From the NCBI RefSeq assembly GCF_024655635.1, contig NZ_JANLGI010000008.1:150835-214834 (forward strand): a stretch of DNA of 64,000 bases. The letters run 5' to 3'. Shown piece by piece: positions 8,828-17,528 of this stretch. How positions within the stretch are numbered: position 1 is the first letter of the stretch; every line of letters starts with the position of its first letter. Made by a program: the position numbers and the translations under genes. The notes beneath the pieces are model-generated. The model was not told the origin of the DNA. It saw nothing but the letters and a program-made list of their open reading frames with translations, and ran no database searches. Origin of the DNA: Allobosea sp. 47.2.35 (GTDB lineage Bacteria > Pseudomonadota > Alphaproteobacteria > Rhizobiales > Beijerinckiaceae).

Positions 8828-10569
8828 GCCTTCACCTCGCGAACCGGGGCCGAAGCATTGGCGGCGGGCTCGATCTCGACCCGCCCACCGGGCGTGATCA
8901 TGCCGGCAATCTCGCCGCGCGGGCCGAATTGCTGGACCCGGCCCTCGCGCAGCACCAGGAGCTTGTCGACGACCTGCATCACCGAGGGGCGATGCGCGAT
9001 CAGCACGACGATGGCGCCGCTGTCGCGCGCTGCCGCGATGGCGCGGATCAGGCTCTGCTCGCCCTCGGCATCAAGGTTGGCATTGGGCTCGTCGAGCACG
9101 ATCAGGCGCGGCATGCCGTAGAGCGCCCGCGCCAGGCCGATGCGCTGACGCTGACCGCCGGAGAGATTGAAGTCGCTGTCGGCGACATTGGTGTCGTAAC
9201 CGAGCGGCAGGCGGCCGATCAGCTCGTGCACGCCGGCGATGCGCGCCGCCTCCAGGATCGCATGCGGATCGGGATCGCGCATGCGAGCGATGTTCTCGGC
9301 GATCGTGCCGTTGAGCAGCGAGACCGATTGCGGGAGATAGCCGGCCATCGCGCCGAAGGAGCCGCGCTCCCATAGATAGGTGCTGTGCCCGTCGAGATAG
9401 ACGCCGCCGACATTGGGCCGGAGCACGCCGACGAGCAAGCGCGCCAAGGTCGACTTGCCGGCACCGGATGGACCGACGACGCCGAGCACCTCGCCGGGCT
9501 GCAACGAGAAGGAGACGCTCTTGATGACCGTCAGCTCCTGCCCTGCCGGCGCATAGATCACGCGGTCGACCACGAGATCGCCCTGGCAGGGCGGCGTCGG
9601 CACCGTCTGGCGCTGCGAGCTGCGGCCGAGCACGAGCTCGCGCACGCGCTTCCAGGCGGCGGCGGCGAGCACCCATTGCCGCCAGTCCGTAATCATCGAA
9701 TCGAACGGCGCCAGCAGCCGGCCGAGCAGGATGCTCGCAGCCATCAGCGTGCCCGCCGTCACCTCGTTGCGGATGATCAGGATGGCGCCGGTCGCATAGA
9801 CCGCGAGCTGCATCGTCATCCGGGAGGAGCGGGTCAGGGCAGCGATGAACTTGCCGCGCCGCGTACCCATGTCGAGCTGCTCGATCATCGCCAGCTGCTG
9901 GCCGCGCCAGCGCCGCGACAGCGCCGGCAGCATGCCCATGGCCTCGATCGTCTCGGCATGACGCAGGCTCGCGCCGACCTCGTTGATGCTGGCGACGCCG
10001 GCATCGTTGGCTTCCTTCAGGACGCGCCGGGTCAGCATGTCCGAGAGCACGCCGAGCAGCAGCAGGATGATCAGCGAGGCAAGGCCGACCAGCCCATAGA
10101 CCGGATGAAGGGCGAAGAGCACCGCGAGGAAGATCGGCGACCACGCCGCCTCCAGCGGCGTCGCGATGGCCGAGCTCGCGATGAAGAAGCGGATGTCGTT
10201 GAGGTCGCGGATCGCCTGCGTCGCCTGGCTCGATCCCTTTTCGAGCGAGGAGCTCACGGCCGCCTGCAAAGCCGGCAAATTGAGCTTGCGCGCGAAGATG
10301 CTCGCCATCGCCTGGAAGGTCAGCGAGCGGATGAACTCGATCGTGCCATAGAGCACGAGCGCCCCGACGGCGATCACCAGAAGCATCGTCAGCGTGTCAT
10401 GGCTGCGGCTGACGATCACGCGGTCCTGCACCTGCATCATGAACAGGGGGACGGTCAGCAGCAGCAGGTTCACGCACAGGCTGAGGAAGCCCGCATAGCT
10501 CAGGCCGCCGACGAACGAGCGCTGGAGATTCCGGATCAGGGCGTCGGGCGCCGGCTTCACCGCCTTCAT
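8824..10569 (-). CDS. Type I secretion ABC transporter (PrtD/HlyB-like, permease fused to ATPase)
   Basis: The protein has 581 residues from the ATG at 10567-10569 (CGGAG upstream). A longer frame upstream has no ribosome site. The N-terminal half is an exporter-type transmembrane domain with six helices, and no C39 peptidase domain precedes it. The C-terminal half has Walker A GPSGAGKST, signature LSGGQRQR, Walker B LIVLDEPNANLD and the switch His in IAHRP. It belongs to the PrtD/RsaD/AprD group that exports RTX proteases, lipases and S-layer proteins. It is translationally coupled to the HlyD-type adaptor; the RTX protein downstream is the likely substrate. Confidence 0.93.
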   Translation of the reverse strand: MKAVKPAPDALIRNLQRSFVGGLSYAGFLSLCVNLLLLTVPLFMMQVQDRVIVSRSHDTLTMLLVIAVGALVLYGTIEFIRSLTFQAMASIFARKLNLPALQAAVSSSLEKGSSQATQAIRDLNDIRFFIASSAIATPLEAAWSPIFLAVLFALHPVYGLVGLASLIILLLLGVLSDMLTRRVLKEANDAGVASINEVGASLRHAETIEAMGMLPALSRRWRGQQLAMIEQLDMGTRRGKFIAALTRSSRMTMQLAVYATGAILIIRNEVTAGTLMAASILLGRLLAPFDSMITDWRQWVLAAAAWKRVRELVLGRSSQRQTVPTPPCQGDLVVDRVIYAPAGQELTVIKSVSFSLQPGEVLGVVGPSGAGKSTLARLLVGVLRPNVGGVYLDGHSTYLWERGSFGAMAGYLPQSVSLLNGTIAENIARMRDPDPHAILEAARIAGVHELIGRLPLGYDTNVADSDFNLSGGQRQRIGLARALYGMPRLIVLDEPNANLDAEGEQSLIRAIAAARDSGAIVVLIAHRPSVMQVVDKLLVLREGRVQQFGPRGEIAGMITPGGRVEIEPAANASAPVREVKA

Positions 10570-10726
10570 GCAAGGCTCCGAGACTGAGATGCGTTGGGCC
10601 CGAGAGAGCTGCGGGGAAAACCCCGTCATCGGACTTGCAACGAGACATGGAGGGAGTGTCAAGATTATGACAGATTAGAAGCGTAGCTCACCGACTCAGA
10701 CAGAAGCAAATAAGGCTGAACTATGA

Positions 10727-10752
10727 GAAATTTTGAATTTCGAAACAGTTTC
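10727..10752. promoter_or_regulatory. Cluster of overlapping palindromes in the 10570-10885 gap (operator candidate)
   Basis: The 316-nt gap between the exporter and the LdtR-like regulator holds no gene that I can support and is AT-rich. Three palindromes overlap within 26 nt: GAAATT-TTG-AATTTC (10727-10741), TTTCGAAA (10738-10745) and GAAAC-A-GTTTC (10742-10752). MarR-family regulators bind such short AT-rich palindromes and usually control themselves. A TACAAT at 10771-10776 could be a -10 element for the regulator, but no good -35 is visible. Confidence 0.45.
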
Positions 10753-10885
10753 TGCGCATCCAAAGAATACTACAATCTTATCTATTAGCTAACGTAGGTG
10801 GCATGTGCTTTGCCTATAGGCTTCCAACCACAACAAAGAGGCAAAAGAGATGGATTGTTTAATTTTCGATCAGGTGGGGTAAGGA

Positions 10886-11500
10886 ATGCACTTTAAATTG
10901 CACGGCGGCGAGCAATTCTCAGGCAGTTCCCTGAACGGCCACCATCCGGCGAATGGTTCCGGTGCCCTCGAAGAGGTCCCCGATCGCCGAATTTCCCCTT
11001 TTGACCTGGCGCGGGTGATCGAACGGGTCAGCCGGCGCTTCCTCGACTACCTCCGGCTTGAGTTGGCCAAGCTCGGCATCGACGACATCTCGCCATCGCA
11101 AGTCATGGTGCTGATGACGATCGGACAAGGCGAGATCGCGGTGCGCGATCTGCTTGACCGCGGCCATTACGGCGGCTCGAACGCCTCCTATAATCTCAAG
11201 CAGCTTGTCGAGAATGGCTATCTCGACCGCGGGGCCTCGCCGCGCGATCGCCGGCAGGCTCGGATCTCGCTATCGCTCAAGGGGCAGATGCTGTGCGAGC
11301 GGCTGCGTCTGCTCGACGAAGCCAGCCAGTTCGGCCAGCGCCTGGAGAGCAACCGCGACACCGACCTGCACACAACCCACGAAACCCTGCGCCAACTCGA
11401 ACAGTGGTGGAACGACGCGCTCCGCTACGGCGGAGTGCTGCTCGCATCATGCATGTCCTATTCGTTCATCGCGCAGGATCTGGTCAATTCGCTGCTCTGA
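10886..11500 (+). CDS. LdtR-like winged-helix regulator (MarR superfamily)
   Basis: The protein has 204 residues, with AAGGA just before the ATG. After an N-terminal leader of about 30 residues it has a winged-helix region: ISPSQVMVLMTIG, then GGSNASYNLKQLVENGYL as recognition helix, then SPRDRRQARISLSLKG as wing. This matches the LdtR group known from Liberibacter and Sinorhizobium, which controls an L,D-transpeptidase and stress genes. The last ~20 residues run past the usual family end and overlap the next gene by 52 nt in another frame. The regulon here is unknown; the flanking secretion and glycan genes are candidates. Confidence 0.82.
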   Translation: MHFKLHGGEQFSGSSLNGHHPANGSGALEEVPDRRISPFDLARVIERVSRRFLDYLRLELAKLGIDDISPSQVMVLMTIGQGEIAVRDLLDRGHYGGSNASYNLKQLVENGYLDRGASPRDRRQARISLSLKGQMLCERLRLLDEASQFGQRLESNRDTDLHTTHETLRQLEQWWNDALRYGGVLLASCMSYSFIAQDLVNSLL

Positions 11501-12642
11501 TCGGCAGCCTCGTCGCGGAGGGCGTCGAGGTCACGCTGATCACCGAACGTCCGGCGCAGGAGGCGCCGGGCGTTCGCCAGCTCGTCTATGCAGTCGACGA
11601 GAGCACGACCCAGCATCCCGCGCTCGCGGCGACCGAGTATCACCTGCGCACCGGTGAGGCGGTGGCCCGCCTGATGGAACGCCTCAAGCGCAGCGACCCG
11701 CCCGATGTCGTCCTCGGCCATATCGGCTGGGGCGGCATGCTCTTCGCCCGTGACGCACTGCCTGAAGCAGGCTTGATCGGCTATTGCGAGTACTATTATC
11801 GCAGCACGGATTCCGATCTCGATTTCGGCATCGACGAGCCCATCCCGACCGCCGACCGCCAACGCGTGCGCATGCGCAACGCCGCCCAGCTTCTCGCGCT
11901 CGACACGCTCGACGCGGCCTATGCGCCGACGCAGTGGCAGCGTCGGCAATACCCGCCCGCCTATCGCCAGCGCATCGCCGTCTGCCATGACGGCATCGAC
12001 ACCCGCTTCTGCCGGCCCGACCCCGACGCCACCTTCGTCCTGCCCGACGGCCGCGTGCTCGAGCCTTGCATGCCCGTCGTGACCTTCGTCGCCCGCGACC
12101 TCGATCCCTATCGCGGCTATCCCGAATTCATGCGCGCCGCCGCACTCCTTGCAGCCCGCCGCCCCGACGCACTCTTCGTCGTGGTCGGCGGCGACGGCTC
12201 CGGCTATGGCCGCCCCCGTTCCGACGGCAACAGCTGGCGCGAGGCGATGCTGGCCGAGACAAGGCTCGGCGACCGGATCGTCCATATCCCCTGGCTCGCC
12301 CATCATGAGCTTGTCCGCCTGTTCCAGGTATCGGCGGCCCATGTCTATCTCACCGTCCCCTTCGTCCTGTCCTGGTCGCTGCTGGAGGCCATGGCCTGCG
12401 GCTGCCTCGTCATCGGCTCCGACACCGAACCGGTGAAGGAGGTGATCCGCGACGGCGGCAACGGCCTGCTCGTCCCGTTCCATGACAGTGAAGCGCTGGC
12501 TGAACGCATCGAGGAAGCGCTGGCGAGCCCCACGCTGTTGCAGCCGCTGCGCCGCGCCGCACGGGAAACCGTCACCGCCGATTACGAGCGCGAGCGCTGT
12601 ATCGCTCGCCAGACCGGCTGGATCCATCAGTTCAGCGACTGA
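11449..12642 (+). CDS. Glycosyltransferase family 4
   Basis: The protein has 397 residues from the ATG at 11449 (MHVLFVHRAGSGQF), the usual N-terminus of a GT4 subgroup. Upstream in-frame starts lie deep inside the regulator gene and encode low-complexity Arg/Pro sequence. The N-terminal half includes VVLGHIGWGGM and CEYYYRS. The donor half has VTFVARDLDPYRGYPEF, IHIPWLAHHE-like VHIPWLAHHELV and FVLSWSLLEAMACGC. It probably acts on a cell-surface polysaccharide. It starts inside the LdtR-like gene, so expression is presumably coupled to the regulator. It converges with the LysR gene 10 nt downstream. Confidence 0.88.
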   Translation: MHVLFVHRAGSGQFAALIGSLVAEGVEVTLITERPAQEAPGVRQLVYAVDESTTQHPALAATEYHLRTGEAVARLMERLKRSDPPDVVLGHIGWGGMLFARDALPEAGLIGYCEYYYRSTDSDLDFGIDEPIPTADRQRVRMRNAAQLLALDTLDAAYAPTQWQRRQYPPAYRQRIAVCHDGIDTRFCRPDPDATFVLPDGRVLEPCMPVVTFVARDLDPYRGYPEFMRAAALLAARRPDALFVVVGGDGSGYGRPRSDGNSWREAMLAETRLGDRIVHIPWLAHHELVRLFQVSAAHVYLTVPFVLSWSLLEAMACGCLVIGSDTEPVKEVIRDGGNGLLVPFHDSEALAERIEEALASPTLLQPLRRAARETVTADYERERCIARQTGWIHQFSD

Positions 12643-12652
12643 GGCCCGGTTT

Positions 12653-13558
12653 TCACGCCGCTGCCGTTCCGGCGAAATCGAGAGCCGCCGTCCGAACCGT
12701 CTCCGCGAAATCCTGCGCGACGGCGGAGCGGAAGCGGCCGGCGCCCCAGATGATGGCGATATCGTAGGTCACCGACGGCCTGAGCGGTCTCACCTCGACA
12801 CCCTTGCCGCGATATTCCTCGGCTGTGAACGGATCGACCACCGAGAGCCCCGCGCCCGCCGCAACGAGCCCGCAGGCGATCATCGACAACGGCGTCTCGA
12901 CCCGGGTCTGGCGCGCCACGCGATGGGCCGAGAACAGCGCATCGATGCGGTATCGCAATTGCGTCGACTGCTCGAGCGAGATGAAGGGCTCATCGACGAA
13001 ATCCTCCGGCGCCAGCACGGCCTTGGCCGCAAGCCTGTGCCCGGTCGGCAGCACGGCGACCGGCGCCATCGCCGGCAGGATCTCGATGTCGATCCCCGGA
13101 AAATCCAGCGGCAGCTGCGCGAAGCCCAGTTCACAGAAGCCCGACGTCACCCAATCCACGACCTGCGAGGAAATGCTCCCGTAAATCGCGATCTCCAGGT
13201 CCGGCTTCTGCTTGAGATAACGGCCGACGACGCGCGGCAGGAAGCCGACATTGAAGGCCGGCAGCGCCGCGACGCGCAGCGAGCCTGCCCGCCCGTCGCG
13301 CAGGTTGCGGGCGGCGTTCTCGATGCGCTCCAGCCCGACGAACTGACGCTCGACCTCGCGATAGAGCGACAGCGCCTCATTGGTCGGCACCAGCCGCGCG
13401 CCGCGCTTCACGAAAAGCGGCAGCCCGAGCGCATATTGCAGGTCCTGGATCAATCGCGTCACCGCCGGCTGCGTGACGTTCAGCGCCTGCGCGGCGGCGG
13501 TGATGCCGCCGGTTACGATCACTGTCCGGAAAGCCTCGATCTGGCGCGGGTTCAGCAT
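12653..13558 (-). CDS. LysR-family transcriptional regulator
   Basis: The protein has 301 residues from the ATG at 13556-13558, with AGAGGA upstream. An N-terminal winged helix-turn-helix (MLNPRQIEAFRTV..GGITAAAQALNVTQPAVTRLIQDLQ) is followed by the two-lobed effector domain. It is transcribed away from the ABC/oxidoreductase operon that begins at 13681, the classic position for its activator. The effector is probably the imported compound or a metabolite of it. Effector identity is not readable. Confidence 0.92.
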   Translation of the reverse strand: MLNPRQIEAFRTVIVTGGITAAAQALNVTQPAVTRLIQDLQYALGLPLFVKRGARLVPTNEALSLYREVERQFVGLERIENAARNLRDGRAGSLRVAALPAFNVGFLPRVVGRYLKQKPDLEIAIYGSISSQVVDWVTSGFCELGFAQLPLDFPGIDIEILPAMAPVAVLPTGHRLAAKAVLAPEDFVDEPFISLEQSTQLRYRIDALFSAHRVARQTRVETPLSMIACGLVAAGAGLSVVDPFTAEEYRGKGVEVRPLRPSVTYDIAIIWGAGRFRSAVAQDFAETVRTAALDFAGTAAA

Positions 13559-13588
13559 GCTCGATCCTCTCTCGAATCGAACATAACA

Positions 13589-13610
13589 TTTCGGCATGGA
13601 CTGCGCGAAA
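13589..13610. promoter_or_regulatory. LysR-box candidate between divergent genes
   Basis: TTTCG (13589-13593) and CGAAA (13606-13610) form an inverted repeat with a 12-nt spacer. It sits midway in the 122-nt gap between the LysR start and the binding-protein start. Size and placement fit an LTTR recognition site, but half-sites are short. Confidence 0.35.
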
Positions 13611-13680
13611 CATTCGATTTGACCAGTTCCAAAACAGCCTCGAACCTAACGGCATCACTCGAAAACGAGGAGGGGATACC

Positions 13681-14715
13681 GTGAAGCTCGCCATCACATT
13701 CGCTCTTGTTACCGGAACCGCGCTCGCCGGCTCCGCCGCTTTCGCCCAACAGAAGACGCTTTATGTCGCCGGCTATGGCGGCTCCTACGAGCAGACCATG
13801 CGCAAGGAGGTCATCCCGGCCTTCGAGAAGCAGGCCAACGTCAAGATCGAGTACGTCGCCGGCAATTCCACCGACACGCTCGCCAAGCTGCAGGCACAGA
13901 AGGGCAACCAGCAGATCGACGTCGCGATCGTCGATGACGGCCCGGCCTATCAGGCGGTGGCGCTCGGCTTCTGCGGCACGCTGACCGACGGCGCGGTCTA
14001 CAAGGACGTCGCGCCGGTGATGAAGTTCAAATCGAACAAGGGCGTCGGCTTAGGCCTCGTCGGCACCGGCCTGTTCTACAACAAGAAGGTCTTCGACGAG
14101 AACAAGTGGCCGGCCCCGACCTCGTGGAACGACCTGAAGTCGAAGGCCTACGGCAAGAAGATCGTCAGCCCGCCGATCAACAACACCTATGGCCTGCACG
14201 CCCTGATCGCCTTTGCGCAGATCGGCGGCGGCGGCGAGAACAATATCGAGCCGGGATTCGAGGCGTTCAAGAAGGACATCAACCCGAACATCGTCGCCTA
14301 TGAGCCCTCCCCGGCGAAGATGACCGAGCTCTTCCAGAACGGGCAGGCCGTGCTCGGCGTCTGGGGCTCGGGCCGCGTCAAGGCCTTCGCCGATACCGGC
14401 TTCCCGGTCGAGTTCGTCTATCCGAAGGAAGGCGGCTTCGCGCTCGGCGTCGCCGCCTGCCCGGTCGAGGGTTCGAAGAACGCGGCCGAGGCCAATGCCT
14501 TCATCCAGTTCATGCTCTCGCCCGCGATCCAGAAGGTGATGGCGACCGGCGCCGGCTTCGGCCCCGCCAATGTGACGGTGACGCTGACGCCCGACGAGCA
14601 GAAGGGTCTGCCCTATGGCGAGGACGTGAAGAAGCTCAAGGCCGTCGATTGGGACATCGTCAACGCCAAGCGTGAGGAATGGACCCGCCGCTGGAACCGC
14701 GAGGTCGAGCGGTAA
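13681..14715 (+). CDS. ABC transporter periplasmic substrate-binding protein (PotD-like)
   Basis: The protein has 344 residues and starts at GTG, with GAGGAGGGG seven bases upstream. A Sec signal peptide ends near AFAQQ (about residue 23). The mature protein is an extracellular solute-binding fold of the spermidine/putrescine and iron group: TLYVAGYGGSYEQTM, VAIVDDGPAYQAV, VGTGLFYNKKVFDE, AVLGVWGSGRV. It delivers substrate to the permeases encoded downstream. The oxidoreductase genes that follow suggest an amine or imino-acid-like ligand. A REP-like hairpin separates it from the ATPase gene. Confidence 0.92.
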   Translation: MKLAITFALVTGTALAGSAAFAQQKTLYVAGYGGSYEQTMRKEVIPAFEKQANVKIEYVAGNSTDTLAKLQAQKGNQQIDVAIVDDGPAYQAVALGFCGTLTDGAVYKDVAPVMKFKSNKGVGLGLVGTGLFYNKKVFDENKWPAPTSWNDLKSKAYGKKIVSPPINNTYGLHALIAFAQIGGGGENNIEPGFEAFKKDINPNIVAYEPSPAKMTELFQNGQAVLGVWGSGRVKAFADTGFPVEFVYPKEGGFALGVAACPVEGSKNAAEANAFIQFMLSPAIQKVMATGAGFGPANVTVTLTPDEQKGLPYGEDVKKLKAVDWDIVNAKREEWTRRWNREVER

Positions 14716-14740
14716 GGCCGGCACCTTCTGCAAACACCCT

Positions 14741-14780
14741 CGTCATCCCGGCCGCAGCGAAGCGGAGCGCCGGGATGACG
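14741..14780. repeat. REP-like palindromic element between binding protein and ATPase genes
   Basis: A perfect 12-bp inverted repeat (CGTCATCCCGGC at 14741-14752, GCCGGGATGACG at 14769-14780) has a 16-nt loop with a nested CCGC/GCGG. Elements of this CGTCATCCCGGCC...GCCGGGATGACG type are dispersed in many alphaproteobacterial genomes. Here it would stabilise the upstream mRNA or attenuate read-through. Confidence 0.75.
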
Positions 14781-14819
14781 GCGGTGTGTCGGCGACCTCC
14801 TTCACGAAGCGCAGGATCC

Positions 14820-15863
14820 ATGTCCCATCTCGTTCTCGAAGGCCTCGGCAAGTCCTATGGCACGGCCGTTGCCGTCGAGGGGCTCGACCTTTCGGTCGCG
14901 CGCGGCGAGTTCATCTCGCTGCTCGGCCCCTCCGGCTGCGGCAAGACCACGACGCTGCAGATGATCGCCGGCTTCGTGCCGGTCGATCGCGGCCGCATCC
15001 TGCTCGACGGTGGCGATCTCGGCGGCGTCGCCCCCAACAAGCGCGGCCTCGGCATCGTCTTCCAGAGCTATGCGCTCTTTCCGCATATGACGGTGGCGCA
15101 GAACATCGCCTTCGGGTTGGAAATGCGTGGCATCGAGAAGGCCGAGCGCGAGAAGCGCACCTTGGAGGCAATGGCCCTTGTCGGGCTGAAAGGCTTCGAG
15201 GATCGCTATCCCCGCCGCATGTCGGGCGGCCAGCAGCAGCGTGTTGCGCTGGCCCGCGCGCTGGTGATCAGGCCCTCGCTCCTCCTGCTCGACGAACCCC
15301 TTTCCAATCTCGACGCCAAATTGCGCGAGGAGATGCAAGGGGAACTCCGCCAGATCCAGCGCTCGATCGGCACGACCACCATCCTCGTCACCCATGACCA
15401 GCACGAGGCGATGGCGCTGTCCGACCGGATCGTCGTGATGAACAAGGGCCGTGTCGAGCAGATTGGAGCACCCGATGCCGTCTATGGCACGCCCGATACC
15501 GCCTTCGTCGCGAACTTCCTCGGCAAGACCAATGTCCTCAACGCCACCGGCGACGGAAGCGGCCATGTGACAATCGAAGCCCTGTCCGTACCACTCGCCG
15601 GCGCGGCTTCAGGCGCGCTGCGCATCGCGGTCCGGCCCGAGCGCCTCGGCTTCGCGGCGGATGGCGCCGCCGGCTTTACCGCCCGCATCACCTCGCGCGT
15701 CTTCCAGGGCGCGCATTGGCTGCTGACGGCCGAGAGCACCGCCGGCCCGGTCACCCTGATCCGGCACAATGACGGTACGCTCGTTCCCGGCGAAGGCGAG
15801 AGCGTGACGCTGAGCTTCGGCCCCGGCGACGCCGCGCTGCTGGCGGAGGGCTCAGGCACATGA
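14820..15863 (+). CDS. ABC transporter ATP-binding protein (PotA-like)
   Basis: The protein has 347 residues from the ATG at 14820 (AGGA upstream); longer starts would run through the REP-like hairpin. Walker A is GPSGCGKTT, signature MSGGQQQRVALARAL, Walker B LLLLDEPLSNLD, and the H-loop is VTHDQ. The C-terminal ~100 residues form a TOBE-type domain (LRIAVRPERLGF). It energises the two permeases that follow and overlaps the first by 4 nt. Confidence 0.93.
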   Translation: MSHLVLEGLGKSYGTAVAVEGLDLSVARGEFISLLGPSGCGKTTTLQMIAGFVPVDRGRILLDGGDLGGVAPNKRGLGIVFQSYALFPHMTVAQNIAFGLEMRGIEKAEREKRTLEAMALVGLKGFEDRYPRRMSGGQQQRVALARALVIRPSLLLLDEPLSNLDAKLREEMQGELRQIQRSIGTTTILVTHDQHEAMALSDRIVVMNKGRVEQIGAPDAVYGTPDTAFVANFLGKTNVLNATGDGSGHVTIEALSVPLAGAASGALRIAVRPERLGFAADGAAGFTARITSRVFQGAHWLLTAESTAGPVTLIRHNDGTLVPGEGESVTLSFGPGDAALLAEGSGT

Positions 15864-16726
15864 GCACGGACGCCTCCGCCCGCGCCACACCCTATTGGCT
15901 GACGGGGCCTGCGCTCGCCGTCTTCCTCGGCCTCGTCATCATCCCGCTCGGCATGACCGTGCTGCTCGCCTTCTACGATTGGGGCCAGTACAAGGGCATC
16001 GTCGCCGAGTTCACGCTGAAGAATTTCCGCGAGATCTTCAGCGACAGTTATTTCCTCGAAGTCTTCCTGCGCACCCTCCGCATCTCCGTGCTGGTGACGC
16101 TGTTCGCCATCCTGATCGGCGTGCCCGAGGCCTATATCCTCAACCGCATGTCACCGGCCTGGCGCGGCCTCTGCCTGCTCGCGATCCTCGGCCCGCTGCT
16201 GGTCTCGGTCGTCGCACGCACGCTCGGCTGGGCGCTGCTGCTGGGCTCGAACGGCCTCGTCAATCGCGGACTGATGGCGCTCGGCCTGATTGGCCAGCCG
16301 CTCGAATTCATGTTCACCGAGACCGGCGTGGTGATCGCGCTCGTCCATGTGCTGATCCCCTTCATGATCCTCGCGGTCTGGGCCTCGCTGCAGCGGCTCG
16401 ATCCGCAGATCGAGAACGCCGCGCTCTCGCTGGGCGCCTCGCGCCTCACCATCTGGCGCCGCGTGATCCTGCCGCAGATCGTGCCTGGCATCCTATCAGG
16501 CTCGATCATCGTCTTCGCTCTGGCGGCCAGCGCCTTCGCCTCCCCCGCCATCATCGGCGGCAGGCGGCTCAAGGTCGCGGCGACGCTGGCCTATGACGAG
16601 TTCCTGAACACGCTGAACTGGCCGCTCGGCGCCGCCGTCGCCGTCCTGCTGCTCGCAGCCCTGGTCATCCTCACCGTCGGTGCCAACCGGCTGGTCGAGC
16701 GCCGCTATTCACAGGTGTTCGAATGA
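15860..16726 (+). CDS. ABC transporter permease (PotB-like)
   Basis: The protein has 288 residues with six predicted hydrophobic segments. The EAA loop contacting the ATPase is visible as AALSLGASRLTIWRRVILPQIVPGI (split over the cytoplasmic loop near residue 190). It has 4-nt overlaps with both the ATPase and the next permease, so the three are co-translated. Confidence 0.92.
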   Translation: MSTDASARATPYWLTGPALAVFLGLVIIPLGMTVLLAFYDWGQYKGIVAEFTLKNFREIFSDSYFLEVFLRTLRISVLVTLFAILIGVPEAYILNRMSPAWRGLCLLAILGPLLVSVVARTLGWALLLGSNGLVNRGLMALGLIGQPLEFMFTETGVVIALVHVLIPFMILAVWASLQRLDPQIENAALSLGASRLTIWRRVILPQIVPGILSGSIIVFALAASAFASPAIIGGRRLKVAATLAYDEFLNTLNWPLGAAVAVLLLAALVILTVGANRLVERRYSQVFE

Positions 16727-17523
16727 GCCGCAACGGTCCCTTCGCCATCCTGTTCCACACGCTTTTCGTCGTCTTCATGCTGGCGCCGCTGGTCGTGGTC
16801 TGCCTCGTCGCCTTCACGCCGGAGGGCTATCTCTCGCTGCCCGGCCGGGTCTGGAGCTTGCGCTGGTTCAGGGCGATTCTGGATTATCCCGAGTTCCTGC
16901 GCGCCTTCCGGGATTCGCTCTGGCTGGCGGCGCTCTCCTCCACCGTCGCGATCGGGCTTGCGGTTCCAGCCGCGCTCGCCATCGCCCGCTATCGCTTCCC
17001 CGGCCGCGAGGCGATGACGGCCCTGTTCATGTCACCGCTGATGGTCCCCCATGTCGTGCTGGGCATCGCCTTCCTGCGCTTCTTCACGCAGATCGGCCTC
17101 TCCGGGACCTTCCTCGGGTTGGTCCTGAGCCATATCATCGTGATCATCCCCTTCGCGCTGCGCCTCGTGCTCGCCGCCTCCTACGGCATCGACCGGCGCA
17201 TCGAGCATGCCGCGATCTCGCTCGGCGCGAGTCCGGCCGTCGTCTTCCGGCGGGTGACCCTGCCGCTGATCCTGCCCGGCGTCGTCTCGGGCTGGCTGCT
17301 CGCCGCGATCAATTCCTTCGACGAGGTGACGATGACGGTCTTCATCGCCTCGCCCGCCACCACCACGCTTCCCGTCCGGATGTTCCTCTACATCCAGGAC
17401 AATATCGACCCGCTCATCGCAGCCGTCTCCGCCTGCCTGATCGCCCTGACCGCCATCCTGCTGATGGCGCTGGACAGGCTGTTCGGGCTCGACCGGCTGT
17501 TCGTCGGAACCGGAAAAGGCTGA
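16723..17523 (+). CDS. ABC transporter permease (PotC-like)
   Basis: The protein has 266 residues with six hydrophobic segments. Its EAA-type loop reads AAISLGASPAVVFRRVTLP. It pairs with the PotB-like subunit to form the channel. The first oxidoreductase gene starts 5 nt after its stop, linking uptake and oxidation in one operon. Confidence 0.92.
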   Translation: MSRNGPFAILFHTLFVVFMLAPLVVVCLVAFTPEGYLSLPGRVWSLRWFRAILDYPEFLRAFRDSLWLAALSSTVAIGLAVPAALAIARYRFPGREAMTALFMSPLMVPHVVLGIAFLRFFTQIGLSGTFLGLVLSHIIVIIPFALRLVLAASYGIDRRIEHAAISLGASPAVVFRRVTLPLILPGVVSGWLLAAINSFDEVTMTVFIASPATTTLPVRMFLYIQDNIDPLIAAVSACLIALTAILLMALDRLFGLDRLFVGTGKG

Positions 17524-17528
17524 CGCCA

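Noticed and set aside
16680..17528. In-frame extension ahead of the DadA/HcnC-like gene
   Set aside because: The extension overlaps the PotC-like permease in another frame and encodes Arg/Pro-rich sequence. The flavin motif fits the GTG start at 17529.
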